A stretch of 9,128 bases of DNA from Pseudomonadota bacterium (lineage in GTDB: Bacteria > Pseudomonadota > Alphaproteobacteria > Rhizobiales > Xanthobacteraceae), in NCBI GenBank assembly GCA_023433965.1, contig JAEYTQ010000321.1, forward strand, positions 1 through 9,128, written 5' to 3'. The number at the start of each line of letters is the position of its first letter. Positions within the stretch are counted from its first letter, which is position 1. A program made the position numbers and the translations under genes. Shown here in pieces: positions 1 through 5,594 of this stretch. The notes beneath the pieces are model-generated. The model did no database searches. It was not told where the DNA came from and saw only the letters and a program-made list of their open reading frames with translations.

Positions 1-255
1 GTTCCCGGCGGTCCCGCCAATCCGCTGGGCGCGCGGGGCATCTATCTCTATGCCGGCAACAAGGACACGCTCTACCGCATCCACGGCACCAACCAGCCCG
101 AATATATCGGCCAGGCGATCTCGTCGGGCTGCATCCGGATGCGCAACGAGGACGTCATCGATCTCTACGACCGGGTGAAGCTCAATTCGATGGTCGTGGT
201 GCTACCGCCGGGCCAGAGCGCGCAGGCCGAAGCGGGCGGGCGCTGGCGCGGATAG
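1..255 (+). CDS. L,D-transpeptidase (YkuD domain), C-terminal part
   Basis: This is the 3' end of a gene entering from the left edge; 84 codons remain before TAG. YkuD enzymes form 3-3 (L,D) peptide cross-links in peptidoglycan, or attach proteins to it, in the periplasm. The visible part carries the family signature: an H-G-T-N motif (H28 in the fragment) and, 13 residues later, S-S-G-C-I-R-M with the catalytic cysteine C44 and R46. The start of the fragment (P-x-x-P-L-G-A-R-G-I-Y-L) is the usual strand before the active-site half of the fold. The C-terminus ends soon after the domain with a short polar tail. The N-terminus, signal peptide and start lie outside the window. It converges on the next gene with a 31-base gap. 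The family is certain; which paralogue it is cannot be told. Confidence 0.93.
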   Translation, partial: VPGGPANPLGARGIYLYAGNKDTLYRIHGTNQPEYIGQAISSGCIRMRNEDVIDLYDRVKLNSMVVVLPPGQSAQAEAGGRWRG

Positions 256-286
256 GGGCTACGCCCGTCATCCGAGTTTGATGCGC

Positions 287-715
287 CTACTCCGGCCGAG
301 CAATCCGCCATTGCAGCGTCGTGGCATTGCCGTTGGCATCGCCGGGCGCCTTGTCGGCGGGCGAGGTGTAGAGCGGGCGATAGCGGTACGCCCACATCTT
401 GGTGCCGTCGTCGCGGTTGATCACGGTGAAGTCCCCGACAGCCCTGGCATCGGCCATCGCTGCCAGCGGAACCCAGCTCTCGGTGCACTTGCCGTTGCAG
501 TTCGACGTTTTGCCGGTGGTGTCGCGCTCGTAATAGTAGAGCGTCATGCCCTTGAGATCGACGAGCTTGGGCCCGTGCTTGGTCAGGATCACCTTCGCCG
601 GAGCGGTTGGCGCCTCGACCTTCGGCGGAGGCGGATCGCCGCCGCCATGGCCACCTGCGACCGCGCGAACGGTCGAGAGCGCGATGGCCCCGGCCACAAT
701 GAGAAACCTGAACAT
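287..715 (-). CDS. Exported COG4315 / Lipoprotein_15-family protein of unknown function
   Basis: A 142-residue protein with a hydrophobic signal sequence (about residues 1-20, likely cut after A-V-A). I see no lipobox cysteine, so it is probably periplasmic and soluble despite the family name. After a Gly/Pro-rich linker (21-40) comes the family's secreted repeat: Y60-Y-Y-E-R-D65 fits the Y-x-[FWY]-x-x-D motif. It is followed by a C73-x3-C77 pair and W81-x-P, then a second half with R-P-L-Y and a P-G-D-x-N-G turn. The family's function is not established. The ATG has a plausible Shine-Dalgarno (GGAG, 7 bases upstream). A perfect CtrA-type box lies 21-37 bases upstream, which suggests cell-cycle-dependent transcription. 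It is convergent with the YkuD gene and has no operon partner in the window. Confidence 0.88.
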   Translation of the reverse strand: MFRFLIVAGAIALSTVRAVAGGHGGGDPPPPKVEAPTAPAKVILTKHGPKLVDLKGMTLYYYERDTTGKTSNCNGKCTESWVPLAAMADARAVGDFTVINRDDGTKMWAYRYRPLYTSPADKAPGDANGNATTLQWRIARPE

Positions 716-736
716 TCCGAAACTCCGCCCCGCAAA

Positions 737-752
737 GTTAATCGCGCGTTAA
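737..752 (-). promoter_or_regulatory. CtrA-type binding site (TTAA-N7-TTAAC)
   Basis: Read on the minus strand, this is TTAA, seven bases (CGCGCGA), then TTAAC, a full match to the CtrA consensus of alphaproteobacteria. It lies 21 bases upstream of the ATG at 715. It is therefore near the expected promoter or transcription start of the COG4315-family gene. No equally good -35/-10 pair is visible there. The match is seen directly; binding is inferred. Confidence 0.6.
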
Positions 753-832
753 GCGCCCAATGCGACCGACGTTAGCAGCCGAAGGTTAGTTCCTGGTTTC
801 GGGCGCTGCGAAATTGTAGGCATGGTCCGTGA

Positions 833-1297
833 TCAGGCCTGCGCATCACGCAGCGGGGCACGGCTGAGCTCGTTGCCGGCGGCAATGGCCTTGCGCAGCA
901 GCCGCATCAGCTCCTCGCCTTCCTTCGCGCTCAGGCCGCGCAGCATGATGCGCTGGGCGGATTCGACCGCCGGCGTGATCTTGCGCAGCGTGCGCCGGCC
1001 TTCGTCGGTGATCTCGAGCTCGCGGGCGCGGCGGTCACGGCTGGAGGGGCGGCGCTCCGCAAGGCCCTTCTGGACGAGGCGGTCGATCACGCCGGTGATG
1101 GTGGTGCGGTCATAGGCGATCAAGCCCGCGAGCGTCACCTGGTCCAGCCCCGGATTGGCCTTGATGGTCGCGAGCGCAGCGTATTGCACCGGAGTGAGAT
1201 CGAAGCCGGCGTCTTCGACCTCGGCCAGGAATACCGCGACCGCGATCTGCTGGAAGCGGCGCGCCAGATGCCCGGGCATGTCGTTGTTGTCTTTCAC
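833..1297 (-). CDS. MarR-family transcriptional regulator, probable regulator of the divergent monooxygenase
   Basis: A winged-helix MarR-family repressor or activator of about 154 residues. The wHTH region shows D-L-T-P-V-Q-Y-A-A-L, a recognition-helix segment rich in D-R-T-T-I-T-G-V-I-D-R-L, and the typical wing S-R-D-R-R-A-R-E-L-E followed by I-T-D-E-G. The terminal helices would form the dimer interface. Start choice: the GTG at 1297 has a near-ideal Shine-Dalgarno (GGAGGA, 4-base spacer). The reading frame stays open up to a TTG at 1339 that lacks one and would overlap the promoter. An ATG at 1279 is also possible. MarR regulators of this kind often bind aromatic acids. In Comamonas, MobR controls the 3-hydroxybenzoate hydroxylase gene from a neighbouring position, so the same job is inferred here from context. 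Confidence 0.9.
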   Translation of the reverse strand: MKDNNDMPGHLARRFQQIAVAVFLAEVEDAGFDLTPVQYAALATIKANPGLDQVTLAGLIAYDRTTITGVIDRLVQKGLAERRPSSRDRRARELEITDEGRRTLRKITPAVESAQRIMLRGLSAKEGEELMRLLRKAIAAGNELSRAPLRDAQA

Positions 1298-1332
1298 CGA
1301 ATCCTCCGGAAGTCGCAGCGGGCGAGGGATCG

Positions 1333-1367
1333 TTGACAAGCATACTGATCATCAGCATACTGAGCAA
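1333..1367. promoter_or_regulatory. Overlapping divergent promoters and candidate MarR operator
   Basis: On the plus strand TTGACA (1333-1338) is followed, 17 bases on, by CATACT (1356-1361), a good promoter for the monooxygenase gene. On the minus strand TTGCTC (1362-1367) and TATGCT (1339-1344), also 17 apart, could serve the MarR gene. Both -10 boxes fall in two copies of AGCATACTGA (1339-1348 and 1354-1363, 15 bp apart). The centre is an imperfect palindrome (1342-1358, core CTGAT-C-ATCAG), the usual size for a MarR dimer site. Repeats and boxes are seen directly; repression at this site is inferred. Confidence 0.6.
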
Positions 1368-1389
1368 TATCAAAAACAGCAGCGTTTCC

Positions 1390-1397
1390 GGGAGAGG
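1390..1397 (+). promoter_or_regulatory. Shine-Dalgarno deciding the monooxygenase start
   Basis: GGGAGAGG sits 5 bases before ATG 1403. The in-frame GTG at 1397 overlaps it and so cannot be the start. Confidence 0.7.
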
Positions 1398-1402
1398 TGC
1401 TC

Positions 1403-3325
1403 ATGCAATTCCATCTCAATGGATTTCAGCCGGGCGATCCCGAGATCGCCGATCCCGCCGAACGCGTTCAGCCCTCGGGAGCGGCGGGCGCCGTGCCCGA
1501 CGAGGTCGATGTTCTCATCGTCGGCTGCGGGCCTGCCGGGCTGACGCTCGCCGCTCAGCTTGCGCAATTCTCCGATATCAAGACCTGCATCGTTGAGCAG
1601 AAGCCGGGCCGGCTGCTGGTCGGCCAGGCCGACGGCATCGCCTGCCGCACCATGGAGATGTTCCACGCCTATGGCTTCAGCGAGCGCGTGCTGAAGGAAG
1701 CCTATTGGGTCAACGAAACGACGTTCTGGAAGCCGGATAACGAAGCGCCGGAGACGATCACCCGCAGTGGCCGGGTCCAGGATGTCGAGGACGGGTTGTC
1801 GGAATTCCCGCACGTCATCCTGAACCAGGCCCGCGTCCACGACTGCTTTCTCGACGTCATGCGCAGGTCGCCGGCGAAGCTCGAGCCGTACTACAGCCGA
1901 CGCCTGCTCGATCTGAATGTCGATCCGGCCGCCGACGCCGCCGCTCATGCCGTGACCGTGCGCCTCGAACGCGTCGATGCCGGGAACGAGGGCAAGGTCG
2001 AGACGATCAGGGCGCGCTACGTCGTCGGCTGCGACGGCGCACGCAGTACGGTGCGCAAGGCGATCGGACGCGAGCTGCATGGCGATTCCGCCAACCACGC
2101 CTGGGGCGTCATGGACGTGCTGGCGGTGACTGATTTTCCCGACATCCGCTTCAAGTCGCTGGTCCAGTCGGCCGCGGACGGCAGCTTGCTGATCATTCCG
2201 CGTGAAGGCGGCTACATGGTCCGTATCTATGTCGAGCTAGCAAAGCTCGACGTCGGCGAGCGCGTTGCGAATCGCAACATCACGGTCGAGGACGTGATCG
2301 CCAAGGCGCAGCGGATCTTGAATCCGCATACGCTGGAAGTGAAGGAGATCGCCTGGTGGTCGGTCTACGAGATCGGCCAGCGCCTCACCGACAAGTTCGA
2401 CGACGTGCCGGAGACCGAGATCGAAACGCGCCTGCCGCGCGTCTTCATCGCCGGTGATGCCTGCCATACGCACAGCCCGAAGGCCGGGCAGGGCATGAAC
2501 GTCTCGATGCAGGATGCCTTCAATCTCGGCTGGAAGCTCGCCGCTGTGCTGCGCAAGCAGTCTGCGCCGAGCCTGCTGCATTCCTACTCGGCCGAGCGTC
2601 AGGCGGTCGCGAAAGAGCTGATCGATTTCGATCGCGAATGGGCGGGAATTCTCGCCTCCGCCGCCAAGGCCGGCGGAAGCGACGCTGCGAAGACGCAGGA
2701 CTATTTCGTCAGGCACGGCCGCTACACCGCCGGCACCGCAACGCATTACAGGACATCGGTGCTCACCGGCGCGGCGTCGCATCAGCACCTCGCGCAAGGC
2801 CTCTTCATCGGTAAGCGCTTTCATTCGGCGCCAGTGATCCGGCTGGCGGACGCCAAGCCGGTCCACCTCGGCCACGCTGCGCAGGCCGATGGCCGTTTCC
2901 GCATCTACGCCTTTTCGCCTGCGGAAGATCCAGCGGTTGCCGGCTCGGCCATCCGCGCGCTGTGCAGCTTCCTTGCTGACGCCCGAGGGTCACCGGTGAG
3001 GCGATATACGCCTGTTGGCGCAGACATCGACAGCGTGATCGATCTGCGCGCCGTCTTCCAGCAGGATCATCGCGAGCTTGCCGTCGCGGCGATGCCGCCG
3101 CTGCTGCTCCCGCGCAAGGGCCGCTATGGCCTGATCGACTACGAAAAGATGTTCTGTCCGGACCTCAAGGGCGGCCAGGACGTTTTCACAATGCGCGGCA
3201 TCGATCGGAATGCCGGCTGCATGGTGGTGGTACGGCCGGATCAGTATGTCGCGCAGGTGCTGCGGCTCGACGACCATGCCGGGCTTGCCTCCTACTTCGA
3301 CGGCTTCATGCAGAAGGTCGACTGA
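1403..3325 (+). CDS. mobA: FAD-dependent 3-hydroxybenzoate 4-monooxygenase-like aromatic hydroxylase (MobA)
   Basis: A 640-residue group A flavoprotein of the phenol hydroxylase / 3-hydroxybenzoate hydroxylase branch. It would use NAD(P)H and O2 to hydroxylate a phenolic acid, most likely 3-hydroxybenzoate to protocatechuate, in the cytoplasm. Seen: the N-terminal dinucleotide motif G41-C-G-P-A-G46; E65 ending the second strand; the G-C-D-G motif (209-212); and the FAD ribityl motif F-I-A-G-D-A-C-H-T-H-S-P (G351, D352) with G-Q-G-M-N. A C-terminal thioredoxin-like dimerisation domain runs from about residue 440 to the end. Length matches the Comamonas enzyme (about 640). D77, H137, K251 and Y276 fall where I recall that enzyme's substrate-pocket residues. 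It is divergent from the MarR gene and preceded by a good promoter. No ring-cleavage genes lie nearby. The family is near certain; the exact substrate is less so. Confidence 0.9.
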   Translation: MQFHLNGFQPGDPEIADPAERVQPSGAAGAVPDEVDVLIVGCGPAGLTLAAQLAQFSDIKTCIVEQKPGRLLVGQADGIACRTMEMFHAYGFSERVLKEAYWVNETTFWKPDNEAPETITRSGRVQDVEDGLSEFPHVILNQARVHDCFLDVMRRSPAKLEPYYSRRLLDLNVDPAADAAAHAVTVRLERVDAGNEGKVETIRARYVVGCDGARSTVRKAIGRELHGDSANHAWGVMDVLAVTDFPDIRFKSLVQSAADGSLLIIPREGGYMVRIYVELAKLDVGERVANRNITVEDVIAKAQRILNPHTLEVKEIAWWSVYEIGQRLTDKFDDVPETEIETRLPRVFIAGDACHTHSPKAGQGMNVSMQDAFNLGWKLAAVLRKQSAPSLLHSYSAERQAVAKELIDFDREWAGILASAAKAGGSDAAKTQDYFVRHGRYTAGTATHYRTSVLTGAASHQHLAQGLFIGKRFHSAPVIRLADAKPVHLGHAAQADGRFRIYAFSPAEDPAVAGSAIRALCSFLADARGSPVRRYTPVGADIDSVIDLRAVFQQDHRELAVAAMPPLLLPRKGRYGLIDYEKMFCPDLKGGQDVFTMRGIDRNAGCMVVVRPDQYVAQVLRLDDHAGLASYFDGFMQKVD

Positions 3326-3358
3326 CGTCTCTGGCGTCTTGACGCGACGTGCCATGGC

Positions 3359-3376
3359 GGTGCCGCCGGTGGCACC
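3359..3376 (+). terminator. Possible hairpin downstream of the monooxygenase gene
   Basis: GGTGCC and GGCACC form a 6-bp stem with a 6-base loop, 33 bases after the stop codon. There is no U-rich tail, so this is only a weak terminator candidate. The rest of 3326-3571 shows no gene. Confidence 0.25.
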
Positions 3377-3443
3377 CTTCGCCGCCGCCAAAACCGCTAT
3401 CGTTTTCCCACGAAAGCCTAGCCTCGTGCGGGACATCTGTTTT

Positions 3444-3474
3444 GGCACGGGCGCGAGTTCCGTGCCCGTACAAT
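3444..3474 (+). promoter_or_regulatory. Inverted repeat next to a TACAAT box, upstream of a small gene
   Basis: A 7-bp inverted repeat, GGCACGG / CCGTGCC (3444-3450 and 3460-3466), is directly followed by TACAAT (3469-3474). This could be the -10 box for the gene starting at 3572. No -35 box sits at 16-18 bases. The repeat may be an operator or the end of the upstream transcript. Confidence 0.25.
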
Positions 3475-3571
3475 TTATGAAAGTTCTTCGCGGGCAGATT
3501 TCATCGATCGTAACATGTGTACCCAAAGCTGTAAGCGTCCACTCGGGGCAGCGGGGCACCGGAGGATGACG

Positions 3572-3853
3572 ATGAGACAGAGCCAAGCGGAGACGCGCCG
3601 TCAGCAAAGTGTCGCAAAGCGGTCGATGACCAAGGAGGCCAAGCAGCTGGCCGGCCTGATTGCCGGACTGCACGAATCCCTCGAAGCGATCCGTAAGGAA
3701 CGGGCGAGCACAAAGCTCACCGGCGCCGAGATGGGGATCCTCGACGAGCGTCGCAACAATTTGCTGCTGACCATTGCAGCCCTCGACGACCGCCTCTCGG
3801 CGGTGCAGGGCCTGATCAATCTCGGCCGCCCCCATATCATCCGCGTGCATTGA
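3572..3853 (+). CDS. Small hypothetical protein, helical, 93 residues
   Basis: I cannot assign a family beyond a resemblance to small rhizobial hypotheticals. The start is clear: GGAGG at 3561-3565 is 6 bases from ATG 3572. An ATG two codons earlier overlaps the Shine-Dalgarno. The N-terminus (about 1-25) is polar and Gln/Arg-rich. The body (about 25-80) is strongly helical, with evenly spaced Leu/Ile and alternating Lys/Glu/Arg, and is broken by a short turn at K-L-T-G. This looks like a two-helix hairpin or coiled-coil dimer. There is no signal peptide, membrane segment, cysteine or metal motif. It stands alone, with 246 bases to the monooxygenase upstream and 128 to the next small gene downstream. 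Cytoplasmic location is inferred. The reality of the gene is supported by its RBS and amphipathic pattern. Confidence 0.72.
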   Translation: MRQSQAETRRQQSVAKRSMTKEAKQLAGLIAGLHESLEAIRKERASTKLTGAEMGILDERRNNLLLTIAALDDRLSAVQGLINLGRPHIIRVH

Positions 3854-3981
3854 AGCCCATGAGACCAGGATGAATCGTCCCGCGTTCAGGCCGTTGCCTG
3901 CGCCTCGGCGCCTGCGGATGGCATCAAATTGCCACGCTCCCGGCGAATTGCCGCCAAAGCCCGCTGCCACGAGGAGGCCGG

Positions 3982-4188
3982 GTGCAGGGCGACGCAAGGG
4001 GACGCGAATTGGCCTACAAGATGGTCGCAGAACGCGACAACGAGAAATACAGCTTCGCCCGCGAGAGCCGGCTGCTCATCGTGGCGAAGGCGAAAGTGTG
4101 GGCGAGCGAGGGATGGCGGGTGGTCATCACCGACCAGGACGGCAAGGCCTACGCGCCGCCCGAATTCGATCAGCTGTCGGCGGCGTGA
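3982..4188 (+). CDS. Small hypothetical protein, 68 residues
   Basis: No family recognised. The GTG start is supported by GAGGAGG at 3971-3977 with a 4-base spacer. An internal ATG at 4021 would give 55 residues and has no Shine-Dalgarno. The core reads like a compact folded unit: a helix rich in Arg/Glu/Ala ending in A-K-V-W-A-S-E-G-W, then a strand R-V-V-I-T-D, a turn D-G-K, and A-Y-A-P-P-E-F-D. The pattern helix, W-x-V-x-I-x-D-x-x-G-x-x-Y resembles many short rhizobial proteins of unknown role. No signal peptide or membrane segment is visible. The gene is convergent with the SMR gene, with a strong hairpin between them. A longer overlapping open frame begins at 3870, but its product is Arg/Pro-rich and looks non-coding. 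Confidence 0.62.
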   Translation: MQGDARGRELAYKMVAERDNEKYSFARESRLLIVAKAKVWASEGWRVVITDQDGKAYAPPEFDQLSAA

Positions 4189-4233
4189 ACCGCAAGGAGG
4201 GCGCGCGGGCGGTACTCGGTCGCGTCGTTTCGA

Positions 4234-4264
4234 GCGGAGCGCGACCAGATTGGTCCCGCTCCGC
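4234..4264. terminator. Long hairpin between convergent genes
   Basis: GCGGAGCG (4234-4241) pairs with CGCTCCGC (4257-4264). After a single C/C mismatch, GACCA pairs with TGGTC around a 3-base loop, giving 13 pairs in all. It lies between two convergent stop codons (4188 and 4276), so a two-way terminator is likely. Neither side has a clear U-tract. It could also be a dispersed palindromic repeat. Confidence 0.55.
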
Positions 4265-4275
4265 GCCTGCGGCGA

Positions 4276-4620
4276 TCAACGCATTGTGGTCTCCGAGAAC
4301 AGGTTGATAATCACGACCCCGGATACGATCAGTGCGATGCCGACGAAGGCCGCGGCGTCCAGGATCTGGCGGAACAGGACGAAAGAGACGGTGGCGGTCA
4401 GGATGATGCCGACCCCACCCCAGATTGCGTAGGCGATGCTTAAAGGGATAACCCGAATCGCCACCGAGAGCGCGTAGAACGAGGCGACGTAGAACAGCAC
4501 CATCGCCAGCGTCGGCAGGGGACGGGTGAATTGCGCCGACTGCTGCAGGAACGCCGACGCGGTGACCTCGAACACGATGGCGAGGGCGAGAGCCGCGTAG
4601 GCATTGAATGCGGAGGTCAT
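4276..4620 (-). CDS. Small multidrug resistance (SMR) efflux protein, EmrE/Qac subtype
   Basis: A 114-residue, four-helix inner-membrane protein, the usual SMR size. SMR proteins work as antiparallel dimers that exchange protons for lipophilic cations such as quaternary ammonium compounds. The essential membrane-embedded glutamate is E18 (A-I-V-F-E-V), matching E14 of EmrE. F-T-R-P follows helix 1. Helix 3 carries I-A-Y-A-I-W-G-G-V-G-I, matching the Tyr60/Trp63 and G-x-G dimer motif. Helix 4 ends in I-I-N-L-F-S. These features favour the EmrE/Qac branch over guanidinium exporters (Gdx/SugE). The start is ATG 4620; an in-frame GTG at 4671 would add a polar extension. No good Shine-Dalgarno is visible for either. 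The gene is divergent from pdxY and convergent with the 68-residue gene. It is a single gene, not one of a paired SMR set in this window. Confidence 0.92.
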   Translation of the reverse strand: MTSAFNAYAALALAIVFEVTASAFLQQSAQFTRPLPTLAMVLFYVASFYALSVAIRVIPLSIAYAIWGGVGIILTATVSFVLFRQILDAAAFVGIALIVSGVVIINLFSETTMR

Positions 4621-4742
4621 GAGCAGACTGTGCCCGGGCGTACGGTGACTAACGTCGACGGGCAATATCACGTGGGAATGACGAGTCCGCGACAGGACGC
4701 AGCGCTTGCGCCGCGGCAGGTTTGACTCTACGGACCTCCCTC

Positions 4743-5561
4743 ATGCTCGTCATCTCCATACAAAGCCAGGTGGTCCACGGCCATGTCGGCAACAGCGCGG
4801 CAGCCTATGCCATGCAGGCGGAGGGCGTGAACGTTGCGGCGGTACCGACGACGCTGCTGTCCAATCATCCGCGCTATCCGAGCCTGCGCGGGCGGGTGCT
4901 GGAGAGCGAGCTCGTCGCCGATCTCCTCGAGGGCGTCGAGGAGCGCGGCCTCATCGAGCAGGCCGCGGTGCTCGTCACCGGCTATCTGGGCTCGCCCAGC
5001 AATGCCGTCGTGATCGCCGATTTCGTCGAGCGGGCGTGCGCGCGAAATGCCAAGCTCCTCTATCTCTGCGATCCCGTGATCGGCGACGATGGCCGCGTCT
5101 ACGTCGCGGACGGCATTCTGGACGTGGTCCGGCACAGGCTGCTGCCGGCGGCGAACCTCACGACGCCGAACCAGTTCGAGCTCGAGCTGCTTTCGGGAGT
5201 CACGATCGCCGATGCCGAGGGCCTGCGCGCGGCGTGTGCGGTGCTGGCAACGGCGGGGCGCATCGATGTCGTCGCCACCGGCTGCACTCTCGCCGACACG
5301 GCGGCCGGGCAGGTGGAGACAATCCTGTGTGCCGGCGGGCGATTGTCGCGCTTCGCGACGCCGCGCCTGCCGATCCGCCCCCACGGCACCGGCGATCTCC
5401 TCACCGGACTGATCGCGGCCCATCTGGCCAACGGCGAGACGCGGGTGTCGGCCGTACGGCTTGCGGTCGACACGATCTTCGCGGTGCTGGCGCGCACGCA
5501 GCAGGCCGGCTCGGCCGAAATGCGGCTCGTACCGTTGCCGACGGTGGAACGCAAGCCGTAA
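4743..5561 (+). CDS. pdxY: Pyridoxal kinase PdxY
   Basis: A 272-residue ribokinase-fold kinase of the pyridoxal kinase family. It phosphorylates pyridoxal to pyridoxal 5'-phosphate with ATP, in the B6 salvage pathway of the cytoplasm. The N-terminus S-I-Q-S-Q-V-V-H-G-H-V-G-N-S-A lines up with the E. coli PdxY start, so ATG 4743 is preferred to the TTG seven codons upstream. No clear Shine-Dalgarno serves either. Other landmarks: S-N-H with P-R-Y near residue 40; V-T-G-Y-L-G; C-D-P-V-I-G-D (Mg/ATP region); T-P-N-Q-F-E-L-E-L-L; and the anion-hole motif G215-T-G-D218 with the catalytic aspartate. Length is slightly under E. coli PdxY (287). It is divergent from the SMR gene and ends 18 bases from the stop of the convergent M15-like gene. 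The PdxK paralogue is the main alternative name. Confidence 0.93.
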   Translation: MLVISIQSQVVHGHVGNSAAAYAMQAEGVNVAAVPTTLLSNHPRYPSLRGRVLESELVADLLEGVEERGLIEQAAVLVTGYLGSPSNAVVIADFVERACARNAKLLYLCDPVIGDDGRVYVADGILDVVRHRLLPAANLTTPNQFELELLSGVTIADAEGLRAACAVLATAGRIDVVATGCTLADTAAGQVETILCAGGRLSRFATPRLPIRPHGTGDLLTGLIAAHLANGETRVSAVRLAVDTIFAVLARTQQAGSAEMRLVPLPTVERKP

Positions 5562-5564
5562 CCG

Positions 5565-5594
5565 TCAGGTTGCGGGCTTTCAGGTTGCGGGCTT
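5565..5594. repeat. Perfect 15-bp tandem duplication spanning a stop codon
   Basis: TCAGGTTGCGGGCTT occurs twice head to tail (5565-5579 and 5580-5594). On the minus strand each copy reads Lys-Pro-Ala-Thr-stop. The last four codons and the stop of the M15-like gene are thus present twice, the second set beyond the used stop. One copy can also pair with the end of pdxY (AAGCC/GGCTT and AACC/GGTT) as a weak hairpin between the convergent genes. Confidence 0.85.

Noticed and set aside
1361..1380. Alternative MarR promoter using TTGATA as -35
   Set aside because: No acceptable -10 at 16-18 bases; TTGCTC with TATGCT fits better.
3442..3460. Sigma-54 promoter suggested by TTGGCACGG
   Set aside because: The -24 GG is present but the required GC at -12 (10 bases later) is AG, so the element fails.
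2990..3997. 335-codon minus-strand frame opposite the end of the monooxygenase
   Set aside because: No recognisable domain, and it is antisense to well-supported coding sequence and the 93-residue gene.
3870..4307. 145-codon open frame overlapping the 68-residue gene
   Set aside because: The product is Arg/Pro/Gly-rich without structure, the start lacks a good Shine-Dalgarno, and it overlaps a better-supported frame and the strong hairpin.
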